A DNA stretch of 64,000 nucleotides from Streptococcus suis (GCF_002960425.1 NZ_POIZ01000052.1:124001-188000); one strand, 5' to 3'. Shown: positions 1 to 9,656, counted from the stretch's first letter. The notes: generated by a model not told the origin, from the letters alone. A program made the numbers and translations.

Positions 1-1
1 T

Positions 2-307
2 AGAGAAAACTATCTGCATATGTACGAGGAATATGGATGGGAGTTTGTCGTATCCTGCCAAAATTTCAATATTTTTAGGAAACCTGCGAAGATGGGAGAG
101 CTTGAATTATATGGTGATAGAGAAAATAAAGTGGAGTTTGTGAAAACAATCTTCCAAAGACGCTATTTGCCATCTTTGGGACTGTACGGCATTCTACTGG
201 GAACAAGTTTGCGTTCGCGTCCAGGTTTTATCTTAGGTATTTCTATCATTTATATTCCGCTTTTATTATTACTAGGCATCCGTTTTTATCGTATGGTAAA
301 AGAGTAA
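2..307 (+). CDS. DUF2812-type protein, C-terminal part (cut by window edge)
   Basis: The reading frame is open to the left edge, so the N-terminus is missing; the ATG at 20 is probably internal. The visible part has the features of DUF2812 proteins: a Tyr-Gly-Trp motif (YGWEFV), a short strand ending in FRKPA, an ELY motif, then a hydrophobic C-terminal stretch likely to cross the membrane and a basic tail. In streptococci such genes often sit beside PadR-type regulators, but that neighbour would lie outside this window. Function is unknown. A CIRCE-like stem followed by a T run starts 21 bases after the stop and could end its transcript. Confidence 0.6.
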   Translation, partial: RENYLHMYEEYGWEFVVSCQNFNIFRKPAKMGELELYGDRENKVEFVKTIFQRRYLPSLGLYGILLGTSLRSRPGFILGISIIYIPLLLLLGIRFYRMVKE

Positions 308-327
308 CTAGGTCCTCAGACTGATTT

Positions 328-354
328 TTAGCACTCTAAGCAAAAGAGTGCTAA
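328..354. promoter_or_regulatory. CIRCE element 1 (HrcA operator), also terminator-like
   Basis: Perfect CIRCE: TTAGCACTC, nine bases, GAGTGCTAA. It lies just upstream of the -35 box of the hrcA promoter and is followed by a T run at 355-360, so the same inverted repeat could also terminate the upstream gene. HrcA binding to CIRCE is established for the family; the double role is inference. Confidence 0.85.
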
Positions 355-371
355 TTTTTTGGTTTTTTCTC

Positions 372-399
372 TTGACAATCCATTTTTTCGGCGTATAAT
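372..399 (+). promoter_or_regulatory. Promoter of the hrcA-grpE-dnaK operon
   Basis: Consensus sigma-A promoter: TTGACA at 372-377, 16-base spacer, TATAAT at 394-399. It lies between the two CIRCE copies, so HrcA could block it from both sides. Confidence 0.9.
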
Positions 400-412
400 G
401 GGAGTATATAGG

Positions 413-439
413 TTAGCACTCGACATCATAGAGTGCTAA
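413..439. promoter_or_regulatory. CIRCE element 2 (HrcA operator)
   Basis: Second perfect CIRCE, TTAGCACTC-N9-GAGTGCTAA, starting 14 bases after the -10 box and so inside the 5' leader. Its last bases touch the left end of a BOX-like repeat. Confidence 0.95.
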
Positions 440-542
440 CGCTCTTCGAAAATCAACACTAACCGTTGTCAGCTTGCCTTTGTGAACCACAGTTCTACAT
501 TCGGCCTCGCTTCCTAGGCTACTGTCGATTTTCATTGAGCGT
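439..542. repeat. BOX-like repeat in the hrcA leader
   Basis: A 104-bp element bounded by imperfect 16-bp inverted ends, ACGCTCTTCGAAAATC and GATTTTCATTGAGCGT. The left end (CTCTTCGAAAATC, then GTCAGCTTGCC) resembles boxA and the right end (CCTCGCTTCCTAG, then GATTTTCATTGAG) resembles boxC of the pneumococcal BOX family. No boxB copy is evident. It fills most of the space between CIRCE 2 and the hrcA ribosome binding site, so it would be transcribed into the hrcA leader. Family assignment is from memory of the pneumococcal consensus. Confidence 0.65.
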
Positions 543-573
543 AACTAAAACAGTGTTCATGAAAGGAGCGGAG

Positions 574-1608
574 ATGATTACCCAACGTCAAAATGATATT
601 TTGAATCTGATTGTTGAATTGTTTACGCGCCATCATGAGCCAGTTGGTTCTAAGGCCTTGCAGGAGATGATTGCTTCTAGTTCAGCGACCATTCGTAATG
701 ATATGGCTAAGCTGGAGCAGTTGGGCTTGCTGGAAAAGGCCCACACATCAAGCGGACGGATGCCCAGTCGGGCTGGTTTTCAATACTTTGTCAACCACTC
801 GCTTAACTTGGAACACATCAATGAAGAAGATGTTTATCAGGTAGTCAAGGCCTTCGATTTTGAAGCCTTCAAGCTGGAAGACATCTTGGAGCGAGCCAGT
901 ACAGTCCTAGCTGACTTGACAGGCTACACTTCGGTCATTTTAGATGTGGAGCCGACCAGTCAGCAGTTGACTTCCTTTGACATCGTGCAGCTCAGTAGCC
1001 ACGATGCCTTGGCAGTTTTAACCCTGGACCAGTCCAAACCTGTTACCGTCCAGTTTGCCATTCCCAAGAACTTTTTGACCAGGGACTTGGAGGTGCTCAA
1101 ACGCTTGGTGGATGAACGCTTCGTTGGACAGACGGTTTTGGCAATCCACTACAAGCTGCGGACGGAGATTCCCCAGGTGGTGCAGCGTTACTTTACCACG
1201 ACGGACAATGTCTTGGATCTCATGGACTATATTTTTTCCAATCTCTTCCAAGAATCGGTCTTTATCAGTGGAAAAGTCGCTTCGCTGACCTATGGCAATC
1301 TCGCTACCTACCAACTCTTGGATAGTCCTCAGCTATTGGCACCAGAGTTGCGGCAGGGCTTGGCGCCAGACCAGCAGACCAGTATTTCCGTGGCGGAACA
1401 TAGAGAACCTGCTCTTGCAGATGTGACGGTCATTCATCATCGCTTTCCAATCCCCTATCGGGGCATGGCCCAGATGAGTTTGCTTGGTCCTGTTGACATG
1501 AACTACCGCAGGCAGATGAGTTTGATCAACATCATTAGCCGCGTCCTATTTATGAAATTAACCGATTATTACAGATATTTAAGTAGTAATCATTACGAAG
1601 TCAATTAG
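574..1608 (+). CDS. hrcA: Heat-inducible transcription repressor HrcA
   Basis: HrcA (344 aa) represses the class I heat-shock genes by binding CIRCE, and needs GroEL to stay folded and active. The N-terminal 75 residues form a winged helix ([10 protein letters not shown]..., SSATIRNDM as recognition helix), followed by the HrcA effector domain. The start at 574 is chosen because AGGAG sits 5-9 bases upstream and the protein then has the family's usual length and MITQRQ start. An in-frame ATG at 559 has no ribosome binding site, and longer frames run into the BOX-like repeat. It is the first gene of the hrcA-grpE operon and presumably represses itself through the two CIRCE copies upstream. Confidence 0.95.
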   Translation: MITQRQNDILNLIVELFTRHHEPVGSKALQEMIASSSATIRNDMAKLEQLGLLEKAHTSSGRMPSRAGFQYFVNHSLNLEHINEEDVYQVVKAFDFEAFKLEDILERASTVLADLTGYTSVILDVEPTSQQLTSFDIVQLSSHDALAVLTLDQSKPVTVQFAIPKNFLTRDLEVLKRLVDERFVGQTVLAIHYKLRTEIPQVVQRYFTTTDNVLDLMDYIFSNLFQESVFISGKVASLTYGNLATYQLLDSPQLLAPELRQGLAPDQQTSISVAEHREPALADVTVIHHRFPIPYRGMAQMSLLGPVDMNYRRQMSLINIISRVLFMKLTDYYRYLSSNHYEVN

Positions 1609-1620
1609 AAGGAGAATGCT

Positions 1621-2133
1621 TTGTCAGAAGAAATCAAAAACGAAGAAATCGTAGAAGAGGTTGAAGCAACAGAAGAAGTTGTGGAGACACCTGAAAAATC
1701 AGAATTGGACTTGGCAAATGAGCGTGCAGAGGAATTTGAAAACAAGTACCTCCGTGCCCACGCTGAAATGCAAAATATCCAACGCCGTGCCAACGAGGAA
1801 CGCCAAACCATTCAGCGTTACCGTTCGCAAGACTTGGCCAAGAAAATCTTGCCAAGTTTGGATAACTTGGAGCGTGCCCTTCAAGTCGAAGGTTTGACAG
1901 AAGATGTCAAAAAAGGCTTGGAAATGGTACAGGAAAGCTTGATTCAAGCCCTCAAAGAAGAAGGGGTGGAGGAAGTCGCAACAGATGTCTTTGACCCAAA
2001 TCTTCACATGGCTATTCAAACTGTTCCAGCTACAGACGACTGCCCAGCAGAACACATTGCACAAGTCTTCCAAAAAGGATACAAGCTGCATGAACGCTTG
2101 CTGAGACCGGCTATGGTGGTGGTGTCAGAATAA
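1621..2133 (+). CDS. grpE: Nucleotide exchange factor GrpE
   Basis: GrpE (170 aa) is the cytoplasmic exchange factor that releases ADP from DnaK. The N-terminal 45 residues are acidic and probably disordered. A long coiled coil follows (about 45-100), and the beta-rich head that docks on DnaK lies at about 120-168 ([10 protein letters not shown], then [18 protein letters not shown]). The start is TTG at 1621, placed by AGAAGGAGA just upstream; the ATG at 1616 is out of frame. It follows hrcA by 12 bases. Its stop TAA touches the ATG of the next gene. Confidence 0.95.
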   Translation: MSEEIKNEEIVEEVEATEEVVETPEKSELDLANERAEEFENKYLRAHAEMQNIQRRANEERQTIQRYRSQDLAKKILPSLDNLERALQVEGLTEDVKKGLEMVQESLIQALKEEGVEEVATDVFDPNLHMAIQTVPATDDCPAEHIAQVFQKGYKLHERLLRPAMVVVSE

Positions 2134-2565
2134 ATGATAGAGCTACGCGAAATTAGCGATGAAAATTTTTACGATTGCTTACATATTGATTCTGGTATAT
2201 CTAAAGAAGATTATGTCGATTCAGTTGAGTTTTCATTGGCAGAGGCTTGGAGTCTCCGACCGTTCTCGCATCCGAGAGCCATTTATAATGGGATGGATTT
2301 GATAGGCTACGTTTCGCTTTACTGCAAAGACAGAAATGGTGAAATCATCAATTTTGTAATTGATAAGCAACATCAAGGGAAAGGGCTGGGGAGAAAAGTA
2401 GCAGAAGTCTGTATAGATTATCTGCAAATAGAGTACAGCGTGACTCAAATTTCACTACCAGTTCATGAAAAACATTTGGAAGCTAGAAAATTCTGGAAGA
2501 AGTTAGGCTTTCAAGAATCAAATAACATTGAAGATGATTATATCTTCATGCGTCGAACACTCTGA
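2134..2565 (+). CDS. GNAT-family N-acetyltransferase
   Basis: A 143-aa GNAT enzyme that should transfer an acetyl group from acetyl-CoA to an unknown amine. The acetyl-CoA-binding motif A is clear: IINFVIDKQHQGKGLGRKV (Q-x-x-G-x-G type, about residues 70-88), and a typical motif B follows (LEARKFWKKLGFQE). The ATG directly follows the grpE stop, so the two are probably translationally coupled. A GNAT gene between grpE and dnaK is unusual, because these are adjacent or nearly so in most streptococci I know of. Substrate unknown. Confidence 0.85.
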   Translation: MIELREISDENFYDCLHIDSGISKEDYVDSVEFSLAEAWSLRPFSHPRAIYNGMDLIGYVSLYCKDRNGEIINFVIDKQHQGKGLGRKVAEVCIDYLQIEYSVTQISLPVHEKHLEARKFWKKLGFQESNNIEDDYIFMRRTL

Positions 2566-2602
2566 CCGAAATGTCACAAAACTATGAAATTGTAAAAAAA
2601 GA

Positions 2603-2758
2603 CAAGCCTTGTGCTTGCGGGCTGGCGAACATCGTGAGCCCATTCGATACTCTCCGCCGTGGCGGTAAATACGCACAGTTTGAGACTAGAGGCTCAAACT
2701 TTAGTCAAAGAGACCGCAAAAGCGGGCTCTGACGGCGTCGCCACTTAAGGAGAGTATC
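2603..2758. repeat. Hairpin-dense element in the dnaK leader
   Basis: A 156-bp block of small inverted repeats: CAAGC/GCTTG (2603-2617), GGGCT/AGCCC (2619-2641), CCGCC/GGCGG (2654-2665), AGTTTGAG/CTCAAACT (2677-2700) and CCGC/GCGG (2714-2725). The part 2646-2758 is bounded by the perfect inverted ends GATACTCTCC and GGAGAGTATC, like a miniature mobile element. Its right end (CTTAAGG, then AGTATC) resembles the tail of the dnaJ and sufB leader elements. It separates the GNAT gene from the dnaK ribosome binding site. No promoter is obvious here. Confidence 0.6.
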
Positions 2759-2776
2759 ACTAAAAGAAATTAATAA

Positions 2777-4612
<1,836 letters not shown>

Positions 4613-4620
4613 CACACCAA

Positions 4621-4862
4621 AACTGATGGCTACTAAAAGTAGCTCATCAGTTAACGGTTACCGCTATTGCGGCTAACCTAGGTGTCTTACTAGCTCGAAA
4701 ACAAAGTATTATCGACTTTGTTTTCTCACGTCGTAAATGGTTTAGGAGACCTTTTTATCCCGAGCCACGAAATTCTTCACTAGGCTTCGTTAACTCTCCT
4801 AGATGAACTCCAGTTCAATCTTCGTCCAGTTGCCTAGCCTAGTCTTGAATTTCTTTGAGTAT
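4621..4862. repeat. Hairpin series and BOX-C-like end downstream of dnaK
   Basis: In order: a 14-bp stem AACTGATGGCTACT / AGTAGCTCATCAGTT with one bulge (4621-4652), likely the dnaK 3' end signal though it lacks a T run; GGTTA...TAACC with an inner CCGC/GCGG (4656-4678); AAAACAAAGT/ACTTTGTTTT (4698-4724); then a degenerate stretch ending in CCTAG and CTTGAATTTCTTTGAGTAT (about 4829-4862) that resembles a BOX boxC end. No coding potential is evident. The rest of the gap up to 4962 shows nothing I can name. Confidence 0.5.
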
Positions 4863-4962
4863 CTAGAATTTGGAAAGTTATCTTTTTTCCGAAGTTCTTA
4901 GCTCGAACTCAGTTCTCATCTTCTCGAGAATAGAAATCATTATTAAATCAAGATTCCAATCA

Positions 4963-4990
4963 CAGAGGTTGCAACCCAGCCTCTGTTTTT
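4963..4990 (+). terminator. Intrinsic terminator upstream of the DJ-1-like gene
   Basis: CAGAGG / CCTCTG stem followed by five T. It lies only 28 bases before the next start codon, so it ends the upstream transcript or attenuates read-through into the next gene. Confidence 0.7.
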
Positions 4991-5018
4991 GGGTAAATAA
5001 CTGATGAGGAGGCTTTTC

Positions 5019-5654
5019 ATGAAAAAAGTTGCTTGTTTGCTCTATCCTAATTTTTCTCTCTATGAGATAGCTCCTTTGACTAGCACATTGGTGTTGAATT
5101 TTGGGAGAAAGATTGATTTTATTGCTTCCACTAAGGAAACGATTTATTCGGAGGACGGTCTACCTTGTCATGCTAACAAAATCTTAGAAGAGGTAAATAT
5201 AGAGGAATATGATTGTATTCTTTGTCCAGGGACGATTGACTTCACTCCGGCTTTGAGAGATGAGCACCTCATTCGATTTCTGGCTGGCTTAGATGGTAAA
5301 CCAATCAAAATTGCAGCGATTTCCTCTGCTCCGATCCTGCTTGCTAAGGCTGGATTATTGGAGAATACCTTATATACAGGCGGTATTTGGCAAAATTTCA
5401 TGGACTATTTTGACTTTCTACCTGGAGAAAATTTTCGTCCCTTACCAGTCTGTGAAGATGGCAATATCATTACAGGAACAGGTTTTACAGTCAATGCCTT
5501 TTCGCGTCAGGTTCTTACCAGTCTAAGATTGGTTGAAGATGCGACTATGTACTTCAAAGAAAAAGATGATTACTCTACGGAAGACTTTATTTTCGAATTG
5601 TCTGACGAGGAATTTGAAGAGTTCAAAGCAACATTTGAGAAAGATCCTAACTAA
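5019..5654 (+). CDS. DJ-1/PfpI family protein with Ser replacing the usual Cys
   Basis: A 211-aa protein of the class I glutamine-amidotransferase-like DJ-1/PfpI fold: VACLLYPNFSLYE at the N-terminus, then DCILCPGT, then the nucleophile-elbow region AAISSAPILLAKAG (98-111). Family members normally carry Cys in the elbow (A-I-C-x-G); here residue 102 is Ser. That makes protease, glyoxalase or deglycase activity doubtful and suggests a binding or divergent role. The ATG at 5019 is chosen over the one at 5004 because GAGGAGG lies 6-12 bases upstream of it. It sits between dnaK and dnaJ. Confidence 0.8.
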   Translation: MKKVACLLYPNFSLYEIAPLTSTLVLNFGRKIDFIASTKETIYSEDGLPCHANKILEEVNIEEYDCILCPGTIDFTPALRDEHLIRFLAGLDGKPIKIAAISSAPILLAKAGLLENTLYTGGIWQNFMDYFDFLPGENFRPLPVCEDGNIITGTGFTVNAFSRQVLTSLRLVEDATMYFKEKDDYSTEDFIFELSDEEFEEFKATFEKDPN

Positions 5655-5660
5655 TTTTAC

Positions 5661-5865
5661 AGAAAGGAAAGTGTTCGTAATCGAACACGGGCTACTTTCA
5701 ATATTTCAAAGAAAGGAATACAAGTTCGTTTATTCGAACACAGTCTAAAAACCTAGTGAAAAAGATAAACTTCCTAGTGTGTTAGGCACACAGCGTCAGT
5801 TTTCTGTTTTCACTTTTCCAAAACCATGATAGAAAGGAAAGTGTTCGTAATCGAACACGGGCTAC
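5661..5865 (+). repeat. 35-bp direct repeat with hairpin in the dnaJ leader
   Basis: Identical 35-bp copies at 5661-5695 and 5831-5865. Each starts with a Shine-Dalgarno-like AGAAAGGA, followed by the hairpin GTGTTCG-taat-CGAACAC and GGGCTAC. A diverged third version, with GAAAGGAATAC and then GTTCGtttattCGAAC, lies at about 5710-5740. Each copy precedes one copy of the structured hairpin element described next. Confidence 0.8.
5756..5813 (+). ncRNA. Putative structured RNA element, dnaJ leader copy 1
   Basis: A three-helix hairpin: GTGAAAA/TTTTCAC, then AAACT/AGTTT, then GTGTG/CACAC with loop TTAGG. The helices are separated by fixed internal-loop sequences: GATA and TCC on the 5' side, CGTC and TCT on the 3' side. 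The same loops with different, compensated stems recur at 5866-5938 and 49525-49579. It resembles a cis-acting RNA or repeat family such as the streptococcal asd motif, but I cannot confirm any family. Confidence 0.55.
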
Positions 5866-5960
5866 GGACTGTGCCAAAAAGATAGTTTTTCCTAGGACGG
5901 TGAGGTCCTACGTCAAAACTCCTATTTTGGCTGTGTCCGCTTAACGCCCTTAGTATCTTA
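5866..5960 (+). ncRNA. Putative structured RNA element, dnaJ leader copy 2 with tail
   Basis: GGAC/GTCC and GCCAAAA/TTTTGGC, then GTTTT/AAAAC, then TAGGAC/GTCCTA. The constant loops (GATA, TCC, CGTC, TCCT) match copy 1 while the stems differ by paired changes. After the hairpin comes CTTAACGCC and CTTAGTATCTTA (5949-5960), two bases before the dnaJ ATG. The sufB leader has the same tail at the same spacing. No ribosome binding site lies between this element and the ATG. Confidence 0.6.
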
Positions 5961-5962
5961 AT

Positions 5963-7099
5963 ATGAACAACACAGAATTTTACGATCGTCTGGGGGTTTC
6001 TAAGAATGCTTCGCCAGACGAGATTAAGAAGGCTTATCGGAAGCTTTCAAAAAAATACCATCCAGATATTAACAAGGATCCGGGTGCGGAGGATAAATAC
6101 AAAGAAGTTCAAGAGGCTTATGAAACCTTGAGTGATCCGCAGAAGCGTTCTGCCTATGACCAGTTTGGTCCAGCTGGGGCAAACGGTGGCTTCGGTGGCG
6201 GAGCTGGTGGCTTTGGTGGTTTCGACGGAGCTGGTTTCGGTGGCTTTGAAGACATCTTCTCAAGCTTCTTTGGTGGTGGCGGTGCGACACGTAATCCTAA
6301 CGCTCCGCGCCAAGGGGATGACCTCCAATACCGTGTCAACCTCAAGTTTGAAGAGGCAATTTTCGGTGCAGAGAAAGAAGTTTCCTATCACCGTGAAGCG
6401 ACTTGTCGGACCTGTACGGGTTCAGGTGCTAAACCTGGTACTAGCCCAGTAACTTGTGGACGCTGTCACGGTTCAGGGATTATCAATGTGGACACGCAAA
6501 CACCACTTGGTACCATGCGCCGTCAAATGACCTGTGATGTCTGTCATGGTCGTGGTAAACAAATTAAGGATCCATGTACAACTTGTCGCGGAACCGGTCA
6601 TGAGAAACAAGCCCATACAGTAACAGTGAAGGTGCCAGCAGGTGTGGAAACTGGTCAGAAAATCCGTCTGGCAGGTCAGGGGGAAGCAGGTTTTAATGGT
6701 GGTCCTTACGGAGATCTCTATGTGGTCATTCAAGTCCAGGCTTCAGATAAGTTTGAGCGTGAGGGGACAACAATTTATTATAAATTAGACCTCAACTTTG
6801 TTCAGGCAGCCTTGGGTGATACAGTCCATGTGCCAACCGTTCACGGTGATGTGGATATGGTGATCCCTGAAGGAACACAGACAGGTAAGACCTTCCGTCT
6901 GAAAGGCAAGGGAGCTCCAAGTGTTCGTGGCGGGGCTATCGGTGATCAGTATGTGACGGTCAATATTGTTACTCCTACAAGTCTGAACGACCGTCAACGT
7001 GCAGCTCTTAAAGAATTTGCAGCAGCAGGAAACATTGATATCAAACCTCATAAAAAAGGCTTCTTTGACAAGGTAAAAGATGCTTTTGAAGAGCTGTAA
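5963..7099 (+). CDS. dnaJ: Chaperone protein DnaJ (Hsp40)
   Basis: DnaJ (378 aa) stimulates the DnaK ATPase and hands it clients. The J domain covers 1-70 with the HPD tripeptide (KYHPD), a Gly/Phe-rich linker runs to about 115, and four zinc-binding CxxCxGxG repeats follow ([32 protein letters not shown]), then two C-terminal beta domains. Length is usual. The start fits the family ([12 protein letters not shown]), yet no Shine-Dalgarno sequence lies directly upstream; the nearest, AGAAAGGA at 5831, is separated from the ATG by a folded repeat element. A terminator follows. Confidence 0.97.
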   Translation: MNNTEFYDRLGVSKNASPDEIKKAYRKLSKKYHPDINKDPGAEDKYKEVQEAYETLSDPQKRSAYDQFGPAGANGGFGGGAGGFGGFDGAGFGGFEDIFSSFFGGGGATRNPNAPRQGDDLQYRVNLKFEEAIFGAEKEVSYHREATCRTCTGSGAKPGTSPVTCGRCHGSGIINVDTQTPLGTMRRQMTCDVCHGRGKQIKDPCTTCRGTGHEKQAHTVTVKVPAGVETGQKIRLAGQGEAGFNGGPYGDLYVVIQVQASDKFEREGTTIYYKLDLNFVQAALGDTVHVPTVHGDVDMVIPEGTQTGKTFRLKGKGAPSVRGGAIGDQYVTVNIVTPTSLNDRQRAALKEFAAAGNIDIKPHKKGFFDKVKDAFEEL

Positions 7100-7120
7100 T
7101 TTGCTTTTATCGGAATACTC

Positions 7121-7151
7121 AAAATCAGTAAGCGTGGCTTGCTGATTTTTT
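7121..7151 (+). terminator. dnaJ terminator
   Basis: Stem AAAATCAG...CTGATTTT with inner AGC/GCT, followed by a T run. It ends the heat-shock cluster before the amidase gene. Confidence 0.85.
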
Positions 7152-7192
7152 ACTTTCATGATAAGCTAATAAAAAAATACAAGGAGAAGCCT

Positions 7193-8641
7193 ATGGAATG
7201 GAAAGATGCGACAGCCATGGCTCAGGCTGTCAATCAAAAACAGGTTTCTGCCAAGGAATTGGTACAAGAAACCATTGACAGAATAGAAAATCTCAATCCC
7301 ACCCTCAATGCAGTCGTCAGCAAGCAATACGAACAAGCCCTGCAAGAAGCAGAAAGAGGGAACTTTCAAGATAAGCCCTTTGGTGGTGTTCCTCTTTTGT
7401 TGAAAGATTTGGGGCAAAATGAAGCAGGTCAAATATCAACGGCAGGCTCCCGTTTGTTCCAAAATTATCGAGCAGGCCATACAGACAAATTGGTACAGGC
7501 TTTCAAGGATCTGGGTTTTATCATCTTGGGCCGGACCAGTACGCCAGAGTTTGGTTTTAAGAACATATCAGACTCCAGCCTACATGGGCCGGTCAAGCTA
7601 CCCCTAGATTTGAGCCGCAACGCAGGTGGATCCAGTGGAGGAGCAGCAGCTGCGGTGGCTTCTGGCATGATACCCTTAGCGGCAGCTTCAGATGGTGGCG
7701 GCTCTATCCGTATTCCCGCCTCCTTCAATGGTTTGATCGGTCTCAAGCCTAGTCGGGGCCGCATTCCTGTTGGCCCAACTTCCTATCGTGGCTGGCAAGG
7801 AGCTTCCAGCAACTTCGCACTGACCAAGTCGGTTCGAGATACCCAGCGTCTGCTCTATCATTTGCAAGCCTATCAGGTAGAGGCTCCCTTTCCACTGGCT
7901 CTCCTCTCTGAGCAGAGTCTCTTTACACCACAGCATAAAGCTATGAAAATTGCCTACAGTCTGGAATCGCCGATTGGCAGTCCGGTTTCCGCTGATGCCA
8001 GACAGGCTGTTCTATCCCTCCTGCCACACTTAGAAGCACTGGGACACCAGATTATCGAGCTAACAAGCCCTATTTTGGACGGGATAGAAGTCATGCAGGC
8101 CTATTACTTGATGAACAGTGTTGAAACAGCCCAGATGTTTGACGAGATTGAAGCGGGGCTGGGTCGGTCCATGACGGTTGATGATATGGAACTGATGACT
8201 TGGGCCATTTACCAGAGTGGGCAGACTGTTCCGGCTAAGCTCTATTCTAAGGTCTTGCAGGATTGGGACCGCTACAGTGCCATCATGGCGGACTTCCATC
8301 AACACTATGATTTCCTACTGACGCCGACCGTATCGGATGTAGCTCCCAAGCTAGACCAGTTCACTCACTCGCAAGAGATGCTGGACCGCTTGTTGCACAC
8401 ACAGGAGTTGACAATAGCAGAGCAGCAGAGCTTAATTTGGGAGATGTTTGCAGAAAGTCTAGCCTGGACACCCTTTACCCAACAGGCAAACATCACCGGC
8501 CAACCTGCAATCAGCCTGCCAACTTATCAGACTCCACAAGGCCTGCCAATCGGTGTTCAATTCACAGCAGCCAAGGGGCGAGAGGATTTGCTCTTGCAAT
8601 TGGCAGACCAGTTGGAGCAAGCAGGTCTGCTTCACAAATAA
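7193..8641 (+). CDS. Amidase signature family enzyme
   Basis: A 482-aa amidase of the Ser-cisSer-Lys type, hydrolysing an unknown amide in the cytoplasm (no signal peptide). The triad is visible: Lys71 in PLLLKDLG, the cis-Ser in AGGSSGG (144-150), and the nucleophile Ser171 in SDGGGSIRIP. The sequence resembles the 6-aminohexanoate-cyclic-dimer hydrolase-like branch more than GatA, and no gatC or gatB is nearby. The start at 7193 is set by AAGGAGAA a few bases upstream; an upstream in-frame ATG at 7139 lies inside the dnaJ terminator. Monocistronic by position. Confidence 0.88.
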   Translation: MEWKDATAMAQAVNQKQVSAKELVQETIDRIENLNPTLNAVVSKQYEQALQEAERGNFQDKPFGGVPLLLKDLGQNEAGQISTAGSRLFQNYRAGHTDKLVQAFKDLGFIILGRTSTPEFGFKNISDSSLHGPVKLPLDLSRNAGGSSGGAAAAVASGMIPLAAASDGGGSIRIPASFNGLIGLKPSRGRIPVGPTSYRGWQGASSNFALTKSVRDTQRLLYHLQAYQVEAPFPLALLSEQSLFTPQHKAMKIAYSLESPIGSPVSADARQAVLSLLPHLEALGHQIIELTSPILDGIEVMQAYYLMNSVETAQMFDEIEAGLGRSMTVDDMELMTWAIYQSGQTVPAKLYSKVLQDWDRYSAIMADFHQHYDFLLTPTVSDVAPKLDQFTHSQEMLDRLLHTQELTIAEQQSLIWEMFAESLAWTPFTQQANITGQPAISLPTYQTPQGLPIGVQFTAAKGREDLLLQLADQLEQAGLLHK

Positions 8642-8766
8642 TGTCTCCATTTTTCGGTTCAATAATTTGCTAAAACGCCTCGGAAATGTTACCCTGTAAA
8701 AGTTGGTGGGTTAACACCAAGAAAAAGAATAAGAGAAGTTCAAACTTCTAAAGGAGATTAGACCTT

Positions 8767-9648
8767 ATGTTGAAAAAATTGTTGGCAACAGCCCTTCTTG
8801 TTTCATCCGTTACACTTGCAGCTTGCTCAAGCAATTCTAGCACAAGCACGGAAAGCTCTTCCTCAGCAAGCCAAACCCAGTGGGAAAAAATCAAAGAGGC
8901 TGGAGTCTTGAAAGTCGCTACACCTGGAACCCTCTTCCCAACTTCTTATTACAACGATGCTAAAGAATTGGTCGGATATGAAGTCGATATGATGAATGAA
9001 ATCGGTAAGCGATTGGGTGTGAAAATTGAGTTTCAAGAAGTTGGGGTAGCAGAAGCCTTGACATCAGTTGATTCAGGAAAGGTTGATGTATCTGTAAACA
9101 ACTTGCAACCAACAGCTGATCGTAAAGAAAAATATAACTTATCAGAAGCCTACAAATATTCTGTTAGCGGTATGATTGTCCGTGAGGACGGCTCTTCAAA
9201 TATCACTGCAGCAGATCTTTCGGACTGGAAAGGTAAAAAAGCGGGTGGTGGTGCTGGGACTACCTTTATGAAAATTGCTGAAAAGCAAGGGGCAGAACCA
9301 GTTATTTATGATAACGTTACAAACGATGTCTATCTCCGTGATGTTTCAACTGGACGTACAGACTTTATCCCTAATGACTACTATACACAGGTTATCGCTG
9401 TTAAAGTGATTACTGCAAAATTCCCTGATATTAAAGTAAAAATGGGTGACGTAAAATACAATCCAAATGAATCTGTGATTGTAATGAGCAAAGAAGATGA
9501 CAGCTTGAAACAAGAACTTGACAAAGTGATCAAAGAAATGAAGGAAGATGGTAGCTTGAAAGCCATCTCTGAAAAACACTATGCTGGTCAAGATTTAACA
9601 AAACCTGTCGAAGGTGCAGATGAATTGCCAGTAGTAGAAGTTGATTAA
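8767..9648 (+). CDS. Amino-acid ABC transporter substrate-binding lipoprotein
   Basis: A 293-aa family 3 solute-binding protein. A lipoprotein signal ends in LAAC with Cys20 as the lipidated residue, then a Ser/Thr-rich linker and the binding domain (AGVLKVATPG, GYEVDMMNEIGKRLG, DVSVNNLQPTADRKEKYN). The substrate is probably a polar amino acid or cystine, which the sequence alone cannot decide. AAAGGAG precedes the start. The permease follows, but no ATP-binding gene is adjacent. The leader 8642-8766 has a small hairpin TTGGTG/CACCAA (8703-8720) and no clear promoter. Confidence 0.9.
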   Translation: MLKKLLATALLVSSVTLAACSSNSSTSTESSSSASQTQWEKIKEAGVLKVATPGTLFPTSYYNDAKELVGYEVDMMNEIGKRLGVKIEFQEVGVAEALTSVDSGKVDVSVNNLQPTADRKEKYNLSEAYKYSVSGMIVREDGSSNITAADLSDWKGKKAGGGAGTTFMKIAEKQGAEPVIYDNVTNDVYLRDVSTGRTDFIPNDYYTQVIAVKVITAKFPDIKVKMGDVKYNPNESVIVMSKEDDSLKQELDKVIKEMKEDGSLKAISEKHYAGQDLTKPVEGADELPVVEVD

Positions 9649-9656
9649 CACTCGAG

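Noticed and set aside
466..573. Longer hrcA reading frame starting at 466
   Set aside because: It would be translated from the BOX-like repeat; the family start and ribosome binding site are at 574.
5671..5748. Short open frame beginning GTGTTCGTAATC behind AAAGGAAAG in the dnaJ leader
   Set aside because: Both repeat copies could start a peptide (25 and 14 codons), but the two peptides diverge after eight residues and the start overlaps a hairpin; more likely structural RNA.
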